64,000 nucleotides of DNA from Azorinus chamasolen (taxonomy: Eukaryota; Mollusca; Bivalvia; Cardiida; Solecurtidae), in NCBI GenBank assembly GCA_963576725.1, contig OY755237.1, forward strand, positions 50,613,090 to 50,677,089. The letters run 5' to 3'. The notes below the pieces were generated by a model, which saw only the letters and a list, made by a program, of their open reading frames with translations, had not been told where the DNA came from and did not search any database. How positions within the stretch are numbered: position 1 is the first letter of the stretch; every line of letters begins with the position of its first letter. Shown here in pieces: positions 46,221 to 56,249 of the stretch. Position numbers and translations under genes: made by a program.

Positions 46221-46477
46221 ACTAACAAATGGGTAGTTGTGTGACTTTTTCCTTTGATCTTTTCTTGTGGGACTAGTCCCACAAGAAAAACTATTTTTGG
46301 CTCTAACTTTGGAAAAGAATGATCTGGAAGCTAACCCTAACCCTAACCCTATGTCCCACAACTGGCCAGGTTAATGTCACAAGAAATGGCCAGGTTAATG
46401 TCACAAGAGATGGCCAGGTTAATGATTTTACTTGTGCGACTAGTTAGAAAAAGTCACACAACTACCCATTGGTGAGT
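46221..46477. mobile_element. 257-bp palindromic element with telomere-like repeats, copy 2
   Basis: Same length as copy 1 and nearly identical. The telomere-like tract is perfect here, CTAACCCTAACCCTAACCCT (46331-46350). It is flanked by GGACGGACGG on the left and GCGGACGGACGG on the right, again within a pearl-type microsatellite. Confidence 0.87.
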
Positions 46478-46626
46478 GCGGACGGACGGACAGACGGACA
46501 GACGGACGACAGGCGGTCACAATAGCTCACCTTGAGCCTTTGGCTCAGGTGAGCTAAAAACAATTATTTATTAATATTCAAAAAGACATTATTTATTTTA
46601 TGAATATTCATGAAGTAAAGGGTTAA

Positions 46627-47152
46627 AATATAAAACTACAATACGTCTACTACACCTCAAACTGACCGACTGGTAAATCTATAAAATAAAATAAAAAAAT
46701 AAACAAAATTTGTAAAACAATTCCATTCCAATGAATGAAGTTCATGTTTGATTATCCCTTTCCTCCATAAATACATCTTTCTACACCTTTGCAAACAGAG
46801 TAGACCCAGATCAGATGGCTCCTATAGCAACCATCTGATCAGGGTCTGCTCTGTTTGCTTAGGAAATAATATGCATGTAGATATGATTTTACAATTACTA
46901 CCATGACCAAAAATTCTTATGTTCATGTGCCATTATAAAAATTAACCTAATTAATATTCATGATATCATTATTTCTCACATGAATATTCATGGAGTAAAG
47001 AGTTATATAGAGTGTATTTATCTATTGGTGTATACATTCTATACTTTAATAAATCAAAATCCCTTTCAAAATAACTGAATAGAATTAATACTCCCACACA
47101 AGCAGTTGTCAGTGTTTGTGATAATTTGGATAATCAAGGGGCCATAACTTTG
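46627..47152. mobile_element. MITE-A and spacer
   Basis: 46754-47006 is a direct MITE-A, TATCCCTTTCCTCCATAAAT .. CATGGAGTAAAGAGTTA, with tip GGCTCCTATAGCAACC. The remainder shows nothing. Confidence 0.7.
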
Positions 47153-48909
47153 AACAAGAGGGCCATTAGCCCTATATCACTCACCTGAGTTATAGTGATA
47201 TATTGACAATTTAATTTTTCAGCAGACAACATTTCTAGCAGATGACAGAAACTTACTATTAACCCTTTCACTGCTGAGCACGACTTAAACTGAAATTGAC
47301 ACAAATTTTGGATTCAGATCTAATACCAAATAACTGGCTGACCAAGATCCAAAATGCTTACAACTTGTGACAATTTTGTCTTAGATCAAAATGCCTAAAA
47401 CTGATCTTTTATAAATCACAGAAGACAATTCTAAAGCAGACAACATTACATCTATGTGAAAGGGTGAAAGAGCTTGCAAGAATATGGTACAGTTGATGTT
47501 CTACTACACAGTAACCTGAAGATGGAAGCATTATGTAACATGAAAACAAACTGATTAGCCCTGTAGTGGGGCCATTTTAGGTCCAAAGTTAATAATCTGA
47601 ACAAACTTGGTTGATGCTTCATACCAAATATCTAAGCTCTAGAGTATTTGGTTTCAGAGAAGAAGATTTTTCTATATAAGTCTAGGTAAAACTTACAAGC
47701 CCCGGGGCTGGGCCATTTTTGGCCCAGGGGTCATAATTTGCCGGGGCTGGGCCATTTTTGGCCCAGGGGTCATAATTTGAACAATCTGGTAAAGGACCAT
47801 TAGATGATGCTATATACCCAATATTAAAGCTCTAGAATTTGTGGTTTCAGAGAAGAAGATTTTTAAAGATTAAAAAAAAAACACCTGATAAGCAGTGGGG
47901 CGGGCCATATTTGACTCAAGTTTTATGAAAATCCTTCAAATGGTTTAGAAGATATGGAGCGGACACGAAATGTAATGGAAATTGAAGATTAAATCACTTG
48001 GCCTTCAAATGTGACCTTGACCTTGAGCCGACATGACTGCCACATATGTTCTGCACATTGTCTCAACGTGGTTAACATTTGAGGCAAGTTTCTTGAAAAT
48101 CCTTCAAGGGGTATAGGAGATAACGAAACTATAATGGAAATTGAAGGTAAGAACACTTGATCTTCAAATGTGACCTTGACCTTGAGCCGACATGACTGGC
48201 ACATGTGTTCTGCACATCGTCTCAATTTAGCTAACATTTAACTAAACTTTTATGAAAATCCTTCAAAGGCTTTAGAAGATATGGAGCGGACACGAAAATG
48301 TAACGGAAATTAAAGGTTAGAACACTTGACCTTCAAACGTGACCTTGACCTTGAGCCAACATGACTGCCGCATGGGTTCTGCACATCGTCTCAATTCATT
48401 TAATATTTGACTCAAGTTTTATGAAAATCCTTCAAAGGGTTTAGAAGATATGGAGCGGACACGAAACTGTAATGGCAACTGAAGGTTTAAACACTTGACC
48501 TTCAAATGTGACCTTGAACTTGAGCCGACATGACTGCCACATGTGTTCTGCACATCGTCTTAATTTGGTTAACATTTGACTCAAGTTTTATGAAAATCCT
48601 TCAAAGGGTTTAGAAGATATGGAGCGGACACAAAAATGTAATGGAAATTGAAGGTTAAAACCCTTGACCTTCAAATGTGACCTTGACCTTGAGCAGACAT
48701 ATCTGCCACATATGTTCTGCACATCGTCTCAAAATTGGTTAACATTTGAGGCAAGTTTCTTGAAAATCCTTCAAGGGGTATAGGAGATATGGAGCGGACA
48801 CGAAATTGTTACGGACAGACAGACAGACAGACGGATGGACAGACAGACAGACAGATGAAGGCCATTCCTATAACCCCCCCACCTCAGCTATGCGGTGGGG
48901 GATTAAAAA
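47153..48909 (+). repeat. TR-7: composite pearl-type element
   Basis: It starts like the 43784 element (AACAAGAGGGCCATTAGCCC) but changes at about 47900 into five units of about 167 bp with GTGACCTTGACCTTGAGCCG and TATGGAGCGGACACGAAA. The tail is ACGGACAGACAGACAGACAG with the hairpin CCCCCCCACCTCAGC / GCGGTGGGGG, then ATTAAAAA. 5' and 3' parts thus come from different families. Confidence 0.72.
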
Positions 48910-50604
48910 TGTGGAAGAATGTTTTAACATGATTATCGATAAACCCTTCAGCATTTTTCAACTAAACTTTCAGTATGACGTAATTTTACACCCAATAGTG
49001 ATGGAAATTACGTCATGTTTTCGTACTAAGTCCATTAATCTGTTTGGGTATTTCAAGTGGTAATTAGCTTCAGTTTCGTTTCTATTTTATTATTTTTACC
49101 TCTGCGAGTCCATGATAACATTTGCAGACAATTCGGATCACAATGCGACACAGAGTAACTTGATATGTCGCATGATCAACACCATTTGAAACGTTCTATA
49201 CGGGGATACTAGATGGTAGATAGAGATCTCTCCAATTCGAAAATGAATCTAGCACACCAAACATATTTAATAGCGAAAGTGTTTCTATATACAGATTGAT
49301 TGTACATAACTCGGGACATATACGACTATACAGGTCTGTATATAATAACTAATAATGATCGTACTCAATGAATCCATATATGGGGGAAAGGGTTGTAATG
49401 AACCCAAACGAAAATATAAATGCTTGCTAATTCAAAAAGATCGTGAATATTTTTGTATTCAGATGGTTTATTCTTTGAAAGCAAGCATTTTTTTTAAAAA
49501 AAAATAAAATATATAGATTTTGCAGTAAATACAAATAATAGGCATATGAAACAAAACAAAACATAATAAACTACGATGAATAGTCCTCTCTCTCTCTCTC
49601 TTCTCCCACCATATCTCCCCCCCTCTCTCTCTCTCTCTTTCTCTCTCTCTCCCTTCCTCTGTCTCCTCTTTCTCTCCTTCCTTCCCCCTCTCTCTCTCTC
49701 CTCTTTATCTCCTTCCTCTCTCTCTCTCTCTCTCCTCTTTATCTCCTTCCTCTCTCTCTCTCTCTCCAGCATTCTTTTCAATACAGACTCACACAGCTTA
49801 CATGAAAAACATTTAGACTTTTCTGATTCTTTCAAATCAAACTTCCTTCCTAAAGAACACTCCAAGTGTGCCCAGCACAAATCACACTCTGGCCAAGACA
49901 AACTTTTTCTTTGCATCTTCTTCTGATGGGTGCAAAATGCGATACACTGTCCGCAAATTCAAGTGTAAAATTTTAGCATTTGAAACTCTTCAAAATCATA
50001 GGCATAAACTGGAGTTCCCTGATTCAGATATAAAAAAAATAGTGTAAGATCTGAAAGAACGATAGTTGCAAATTTGAAAATAGCCGCGCAGGTGCGTTTT
50101 AATATTCCCCCTTTGACGTCATATTTGCAGTTATTTGGTCATTTCAAACTGGTATACGATAAATACGACCACTGGGAAGTTGTATTCGTTTGGCTTTTAT
50201 TTTCTTTAAAGGTTCTGAATAAAAGATAATATGGCTGCAATGTGACATTATATACACCACAAAGTATTATCAAAGTACTGACAGTACTGAAGGTTTCGGA
50301 CATAATATATATTTATTATATTGATTGTTTGCTGTGGATTTTTCTGAAAATCATGTCAGTAGTTTGGAAGACATTTAAAGAATTTTTTTATGAACATGTC
50401 ACACACACAGTGCGATTCCAATAGCTCAACTAGCCACTTTGTGCCAATAGAGCCAAAATTGATGTTTAATGTAGTATAGTATAGAGCCATCACTGCATTA
50501 TTTGAAAGTAAGGGTCATACTTCTGCTACTATCTGGTGGACCATAACAGTAATTAGCAAGCATCATTCACTTATCCATATATACACTTCCACCAATTTTA
50601 GACA
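48910..50604. other. Mostly unique spacer with a CT microsatellite
   Basis: 49583-49766 is a CT/TCC-rich low-complexity tract. The reading frames across it are artefacts. A CRE-type TGACGTCA is at 50114-50121. I see no exon. Confidence 0.45.
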
Positions 50605-50663
50605 TATTCCTTAAATATGGGATAAATTAACAACCAACACGTTTTTTATTTTACTGCATACAT

Positions 50664-50686
50664 GTTTCGATTTACATCTTCATCAG
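50664..50686 (-). ncRNA. Hammerhead-ribozyme-like core
   Basis: The minus strand reads CTGATGA, A, GAT-GTAA-ATC, GAAAC. CTGATGA and GAAA are the two conserved hammerhead boxes. The three-base-pair stem II with a GTAA tetraloop is minimal and has one extra A. Penelope-like elements are known to carry minimal hammerheads in their terminal repeats. Stems I and III are weak (TATACA before the core, TGTATG after it), so activity is doubtful. Confidence 0.5.
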
Positions 50687-50777
50687 TGTATAACAACTAT
50701 AATATACTTAACGTCACGGAAGTGACGTCATCGTATAAACAATGGCGGGAAAATTAAACGTAACGTTACGACGAGTT

Positions 50778-50961
50778 TATCCCTTTACTCCATAGATACC
50801 CATTTCTACGACATTGCAAACAGAGTAGACCTAGATCAGACGGCTCATATCGGAGCCATCTGATCAGGATCTGCTTGCTGATGATAAAAAATAGTTATGA
50901 GTAATTCATACTATTGGCGTAAATATTTCTTACATGAATATTCAAGGAGGAAAGGGTTAAG
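50778..50961 (+). mobile_element. MITE-A inside the Penelope-like 3' region
   Basis: TATCCCTTTACTCCATAGAT .. GAGGAAAGGGTTAA. Tip GGCTCATATCGGAGCC. It is younger than the retroelement. Confidence 0.75.
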
Positions 50962-51138
50962 AATGTCTGAAAATGCATACAGGCGGATTGCAAGAATACG
51001 AATAATTCCTATAGAGATATATATAAAAACCAAAAATAGGAAATAACGACTGTATGCCTCTGTAACGTTACGTTAATTAACAGGAAAATATGTGTATCAA
51101 GTATATTTAATAGAACAATTAGATATCATATATAACTT

Positions 51139-52240
51139 TTAGATATCAAATATAGCTTTTGCATTTAAACCTTTTGGTGTAAGAGTGTCCATTTTATGGA
51201 TCCAATATGTTTCTTTGCAAAGTCGTTCTAAATTATCATTAACAATATCGAAAGGCATAAATGTAAAGTCATCTAAAGAGTGGTTCTCAGAATTAAAGTG
51301 TGTTGCAACAGTGGTCGAAAATCTTGAATCGATGAAACCATTTATATCGAATCTATGGCTGTTCATACGTCTAGAAACAGGTTGCACAGTTTGACCAATA
51401 TATTGTATGTTACATGTCTTACACGATATCAAATAAATGACATTACTTGTAGAACAGTTGGTATTACATCTAAGGTTATAAGTGTCACCTGAAATATTAC
51501 TCGTGAAGGAAGAACTTGAAATTATATTCTTACAATGAGAACATCTTTTTCTATTACAAATCGATGATGCACAAGTATGTTGTTGGGAAGAAAAATTTGA
51601 ATGCACTAAATGATCCCGTAAATTACGCGGTCTCTTGTAAGCTATTATTGGTCTGTAATTATCATAAACATATTTCACATTTTCATTTTTTGATAACTTA
51701 AGTAAGTCCCAATATTTATTTATCACTAAACCTATATTCGGCAAAGACGGATCATATGAGACCACAAAAGGAATGACACTATTATTAAATTCCTTATTTG
51801 ACGACGGCATCAGTGCATCATTTTGTGAAAGTTGAGTGATCTTTTCAAAGGCACTATTAACTACTGTGGATGGATAAAGTCTGTTTGAGAAAAACTCACG
51901 TAAGTGGTTCAAGGATTCTTTAAATGATTCATTGTTTGAGATAATTCTCCTGTATCGTTTTGCTTGACTGAACGGTATACCGTCCTTGCAGGCTTTAGGG
52001 TGGCAGGAGGAATAATGCAGGTATTGGTGATTATTTGTTGATTTTACATAAATATCAGTTTTTAAATGCATTGAATCATCTTTAGATACAAGAACATCCA
52101 AAAATTCAACGGATTTCTGTGATATTCTACTTGTGAATTTTATGGAAGGGTGGAAATTATTTAAATCCGTTATAAAACTGTCCAGTTCCTCTCGCGTTCC
52201 GTCAAATATACACAGAATATCATCAAGAAAACATTTTGGA
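51139..52240 (-). pseudogene. Penelope-like RT C-terminus plus GIY-YIG endonuclease
   Basis: About 367 codons are open up to the 5' break. The first part holds the reverse transcriptase active site FLDDIL (about 52222-52205), then NNFHPSIKFT and EFLDVLVS. Counting from the Leu codon at 52101 as residue 1: CHPKACKDGIPFSQAKRYRR (33-52) is the usual Penelope RT end. A Cys-rich motif CASSICNRKRCSHC (177-190) precedes the GIY-YIG nuclease: IYLISC (222-227), YIGQT (234-238), catalytic-type Arg at 244-245 and Glu at 297 in CKETYWI. The frame is intact to the stop, but the RT N-terminal two thirds are missing, so it is a dead-on-arrival copy. There is no normal start codon. Families with this layout are Neptune/Nematis-type Penelope-like elements; the subfamily is not assigned. 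Confidence 0.9.
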
Positions 52241-52672
52241 ATCGGTGGTCATAGCAGTGATGATGTGAGATTTGTAGTTTTGAAACGGATGTTCCATGGA
52301 TGTAGAACTGAAAGACAGATCCATGAAACTGATTGGATATGGAGGCTGAGAACCTACAGACCATTTGGCTGTAACATCAAAGAGGATAATGCGCTAATGC
52401 ATGCATGACGTCGTTACACCCATGACGTCATTTGATGACGTCATTTTGATGACGTCATGACATTTTAAAAAACAACCCAATGTCACCATGACGACGCTGG
52501 ATCAACATTATTCTCTTTGATTTTATGGCTGAATGCATGTAACAAAAATGTGACGTGTATTTTGACATGATAATCTTTGACAAAGGCCCTTAGTGGTCGA
52601 AATATTAGATCAGAGCAGTTTAAGTATTTATGTATTATATTAATTCCCTATTTTGGAATATTTACTTCATTA
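52225..52672 (+). mobile_element. Second Penelope-like remnant, 3' end
   Basis: On the plus strand the frame 52225-52408 reads KHFGIGGHSSDDVRFVVL .. ETDWIWRLRTYRPFGCNIKE, the C-terminal part of a GIY-YIG domain from a family other than the neighbour (whose equivalent is HSLDDFTFMP .. ETYWIHKMDTLTPKGLN). After the stop come four TGACGTC-type sites and a degenerate hammerhead-like TTGACAAAGGCC-CTTA-GTGGTCGAAA (52577-52602). The 3' end is TAATTCCCTATTTTGGAATA near 52670. It joins the first remnant 5' end to 5' end. Confidence 0.8.
52406..52457. repeat. Array of four CRE-like sites
   Basis: TGACGTCG at 52406 and TGACGTCA at 52423, 52436 and 52450. Spacing is 13-17 bp. TGACGTCA is the palindromic binding site of CREB/ATF-type bZIP factors. 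The first overlaps the stop codon of the Penelope-like frame. Whether any factor binds is unknown. Confidence 0.6.
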
Positions 52673-53829
52673 TAAAGTAACAAATATATTTCAACTTAGC
52701 ATGGCAGGATACAACAGGGAAAATAAAATTAACTAGAAAATTGTTTCTGATGCACCACTCCCCCTAACAATAGTGTCTCTATATCAAGCACTTTTGACTA
52801 TGTGTTATACAGTGAAGAAAATTTCAGAGTCCCATAACTCTGGTAAAATGGTCAGAGCAATAATTACATTCTTTAAGAAAATCTTCACATTAAGGTTGAC
52901 AGCTTATCATGGGTGAAAAATTGAAGTAAAACTTCCCATTGGTATATGGGTTGTTAGACACATAATATTGTTTCACTTTATATTATATAGTGAAGACGAT
53001 TTCAGGGTTCCATATCGGGTACAATTTGTCTGAGCAAAATAAGCCTTTCTGTGCTTTTGCAAACAGAAAAGACCCTTAATAGTTTATCCATGCCTATACC
53101 ATGTCTTTTTGTGTGATTGTGTTGTATTTTCTTACTTCTTCCTGAGGAGACTGCGAGTGTGAGTCTGTTCAGGGTCAATTTGTGAGTCTGTGCTGCAAAC
53201 AATACATACCCCGATCAGTTACCACAACTGGCCAGGGTCTTTGCTATTTGCAGCATCATACATGTAACAAGTATATCAATAAATGATATAATTAAAAATA
53301 AATTATAGTCATACATGCAAATTACAGTTAGTGCTGTAGTAAACACTACAGACCCTGATCAGTAACCGGCGTCATAGAAATAAATGATATGAATTAGAAA
53401 TAAATTACATACATTACTATAAGATACTATAAGACACTATAAGATACTATAAGCCTGACACGTAAATCAATAAATGATGAAATGTATATAAATTAAAAGA
53501 TAAGAAAGTGCTTTGTCTCATTTTGTTTGCCTTTCTCCTTTTTTTTCATTTTAATGATTTTTTAATAATATAAAGGATACAAAAACCCTTGTTTCCTTTT
53601 AATAGTAATTGTTAATACTACCATCCAAGCTACTTAAACAATAAAGGCTGGCAAAGTGGGACACCCTGTTTGGATTCAGATCTAATACCAAGTAACTGTC
53701 TGACCAAAATCTAAACTGTTTACAACTTGTGACAATTTTGCCTTAGGTTAAAATGCCTAAAACTGATCTTTTAGAAATTCAAATGATGACAAACCTGAAG
53801 CAGACGATATTACAAATCTCTGCAGCTTG
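52673..53829. other. Unassigned spacer
   Basis: Two MITE-A hairpin scraps (53050-53070, 53185-53260) and a short ATACTATAAG repeat (53418-53455) are visible. No exon is recognised. Confidence 0.4.
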
Positions 53830-54035
53830 CTTAATCCTTATAATGCTGAGTGATGTTTCGTTTGCAACAATTGACGTCTGCTTCAATTCTTCAATAAACT
53901 TTCTTTCATTTTATGCAAAAATATGATCAAGATGACAAACAGTTTGGATCCTGATGAGACGCAGAATTATGTGGCCTCTCATCTGGATCCAAACTGTTTG
54001 CATAGGTAATCACAGTTTCGCCGCTAGCGTGCAAA
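53830..54035. mobile_element. Hairpin element related to 45110-45326
   Basis: Shared words are GATGTTTCGTTTGCAACAA-like and CTGCTTCAATTCTTCAATAA. The palindrome is AACAGTTTGGATCCTGATGA / CATCTGGATCCAAACTGTTT, and the end reads GCTAGCGTGCAAAG. Confidence 0.6.
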
Positions 54036-54630
54036 GACCTCTAGAGATTTTAGCATGATGTAACAGTTGCCCTGCACTACTGACCACCAGTGCGCTGTAA
54101 CCTTTATACTGTAAAGGACGTAAAGAACAGAAGAAGTCTATTTAACCCTTAATTTCCCCATATAAACTTGTTTTCATGCATCTGCAAATAGATTCGACCC
54201 AGATCAGACAGCTCGCTCCCATAGATTCAGGGTCTGCTCTGTTTGCTAATGGATCCACCTTCCATATTTCATTATAAATATTTTGTAAGATTCCGGAACC
54301 GGATTGTAAGCCAAGCACTGCACATGCGCGTATTCTCTTAGGGGGATTCCCGCTAGGTAGCGCTCGTGCAATAGGGTTTTCCGCCATAGTTTGAGTCGCA
54401 ATCCATTTTATAAGGATTTCGGCAAAAGCCAAAACCCTAAAAAATTACCAAGATCTGTTACATTGTTCACGTTTTCAATTAATTATAACCTGTCGTCCCT
54501 GTTGGAAAATGGTACGCTCCAAGGTTATTTACATACATGCGCACAAAGTCATTCGGCGGCCATTTGCAAAGGAACAGCTGATCGAATTAGCATGTAGAAA
54601 ATGTATTTTTGTTGTTTTCTTCCTTGTTAT
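54036..54630. other. MITE-A fragment and unassigned CpG-containing sequence
   Basis: 54142-54290 is a MITE-A fragment of the subtype at 45423-45600. 54291-54630 has several CpGs (GCACATGCGCGTATTC, GGTAGCGCTCGTGCAA) but no recognised exon. Confidence 0.45.
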
Positions 54631-54763
54631 ATAGTCAAACAACTAGGTCTGACGGGTCACGGGTTCGCCGAGTCCATTTATAAGGGAGATCAGCATATCG
54701 GACATCCACGTGTCATTTTTTAAAAGAAAATATTTAGTTATAGGTACAAACAATAAGCGGATT

Positions 54764-54864
54764 GGTTATCGGAAACATAGCGCAGTGGATAAGTCGTACG
54801 GCCATAAGGAAGTATATGGTAGGGCTCATTTTATTAACCGTGCGTTCAAGTCTCGGATCAACCT
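54764..54864 (+). other. tRNA-like unit, left arm
   Basis: Box A TAGCGCAGTGGA (54778) matches the TRGCNNAGYNGG consensus at 11 of 12 positions. Box B is degenerate (GCGTTCAAGTCTC, 54842). GGTTATC and GATCAACC could form an acceptor stem with one bulge. Length and internal spacing equal the right-arm unit. Box B damage makes Pol III use less likely. Confidence 0.5.
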
Positions 54865-55453
54865 AAAACATTTTTATTTTGCTAAACAGATATTAAAGAT
54901 TCTACAATTACTTAGTATTATATTTTGATTGATTTTTGCTGTTTTATTTCCAATTTCATTTCAACCAGCATATATTTTCATTGTTATATATTATCTACCA
55001 TGAAATATCTCTAAACAGGACACTCAAAACATAAATCACTGTTGGCCTTTACGGCAGGCGGCAGCATAATTTAGGAAAAGGGCAATGCAGAAAGCTCCCT
55101 TAAGAGCATTTTGTACTGATTTTGTTCTGTATTAAGCAGCCAACTGTCTAAAAAGCTCACTTTCGTCCTTACTGAGTGATCGGTTCATAGACGTACGTTT
55201 TACTGCAATTCATTTCATTTCAATAAAAAAAATAGTGTTCTCTCTCACTTGCAGTGTCCGTCTTGGATTCGTCAACTTAATTATCATGTCAGGTCTGAAG
55301 TGTTCTATGATTTCATCTATAATAATGTCTGATGCCCAATATGTCATTTCAATGTCATTAACGCGAATAGTACATTGACGAACATGTGTTTAAATGGTCA
55401 GTATAATTATACAGTATGAATTAAAATCACTCAAGATTAAAAAAAAGTTTTAA

Positions 55454-55550
55454 GGTCAACACGGGATTCGAACCCACGCTCAATAAAAAATACTACTCTC
55501 GCAATGCCTTCTGAGTACCTAGTGTTTACCTACTGCGCTAAACTGCTGAC
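55454..55550 (-). other. tRNA-like unit, right arm (Leu-type layout)
   Basis: The minus strand has a seven-base-pair acceptor stem GTCAGCA / TGTTGAC, a D stem TTA/TAA, box A TAGCGCAGTAGG (12 of 12) and box B GGTTCGAATCC (11 of 11). The stretch between D and T arms is long, as in class II tRNA (Leu/Ser). I cannot fold a convincing anticodon stem, so it is a tRNA pseudogene or SINE-type head rather than a working tRNA. Confidence 0.6.
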
Positions 55551-55686
55551 AATAATACTGCCTTCAGTTTTATCTAATATATTAAACCCGGCTGTTTAAA
55601 ATGGTCCGATAACATGCGGAATGCTGCTCTCCCTAAAAAATGGACTCGGCTGACCTTTGACACGTCAGACCTAGTTGTTTGACTAT

Positions 55687-56249
55687 AGCATAGATTAGAG
55701 TGATATTCAAGGTGAGAGTTCATAAAAAATGATGCGATCGAGTTATGTATATTTAATCTCAATGTGTAGCGGAATAAAAAAAATTACAGAACTGGGTGAA
55801 ACAGACAGTAGAACAAATGGAAGGAATAATTATATTCAATAGCAACAACTGGAACAAATGGAAGGAATATACATGTATCAATGTTAATCAATCATATTGA
55901 CAAATGCAGATTTAACAGATACTAATGCAACAATCATCCATCATGCCTTACATGCAGAATTCTGTCCACAATGCATCTGTTTATTTCTTGACCTGCATTT
56001 AACTGTTTGTTACATCTCCAATTAGGAAAGATAACTCTGCAGTTACAATTCTCGCCAGGAAGGATAACTATGCAATTAAAGTTCATATTAAGAAAGATAA
56101 TCCTGAAACACCATTCCCACAAGAAAGACAACTCTACATTGAAATTTCTATGAGGTATGTTAAATGCCCCAGAACAATGCAGGTCTATTGTTTCACTAGA
56201 AAATCAAATAAAGAATTTCTGCAAACATAATACAACTACATGTACATAT
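55687..56249. other. Unassigned spacer
   Basis: A short duplication of ACAAATGGAAGGAATA occurs at 55814 and 55854. Nothing else is seen. Confidence 0.4.

Larger units (their letters stand above)
43784..46560 (+). repeat. TR-1-related pearl-type element with nested insertions
   Basis: The 5' end is AACAAGAGGGCCATTGGCCC and the 3' end the hairpin AGCTCACCTTGAGCC / GGCTCAGGTGAGCTAAAAA. Core-type units (GGGCAGGGCCATTTTTGGCC) lie only near 45720-46150. The front 1.9 kb is filled by MITE-A pieces (44168-44560), a poly-G run, a hairpin element (45110-45326) and another MITE-A fragment (45423-45600). The microsatellite ACGGACGGACGGACGG carries copy 2 of the 257-bp telomere-motif element. Confidence 0.7.
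43600..46626 (+). mobile_element. MITE-A split by a pearl-type element
   Basis: The left part 43600-43783 runs TTAACCCCCATTACTCC .. TATATGCCATTATAAAAA. The right part 46561-46626 runs CAATTATTTATTAATATTCA .. GAAGTAAAGGGTTAA. Placed together they give a normal MITE-A. The break is at the ATAAAAA of the 3' half. Confidence 0.8.
50605..52240 (-). mobile_element. Penelope-like retroelement, 5'-truncated
   Basis: The element starts inside the reverse transcriptase at about 52240 and ends near 50605 with TTAATTTATCCCATATTTAA. Its coding part ends at 51139. The 3' part (about 530 bp) carries a TGACGTCA (50723-50730), a hammerhead-like motif and a MITE-A insertion (50778-50961). It lies in the long DOP1 intron in the same orientation as the gene, head-to-head with a second Penelope-like remnant. 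Confidence 0.85.
54631..55686. mobile_element. 1.05-kb inverted-repeat element with a tRNA-like unit in each arm
   Basis: Both ends read ATAGTCAAACAACTAGGTCT and continue GACG, then GCCGAGTCCATTT and AGGGAGA-CAGCAT. Moving inward, each arm has a box A (TAGCGCAGTGGA left, TAGCGCAGTAGG right) at almost the same distance from its end (145 and 144 bp). Each then has a box B 58-61 bp later. The tRNA-like units therefore point towards each other. The 570-bp centre has no open frame and contains a MITE-F core (55062-55205). I see no target duplication. Confidence 0.75.

Noticed and set aside
49494..49926. Arg/Glu-rich frame and overlapping Ser/Leu-rich frame
   Set aside because: Both are translations of the CT-rich low-complexity tract at 49583-49766.
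50605..52672. Single Penelope-like element with a large internal inversion
   Set aside because: The GIY-YIG tails on the two strands differ in sequence, so two families are involved.
55454..55550. Functional tRNA-Leu gene
   Set aside because: Acceptor, D and T parts are convincing, but no five-base-pair anticodon stem with a sensible anticodon can be formed, and a damaged relative sits symmetrically in the other arm.
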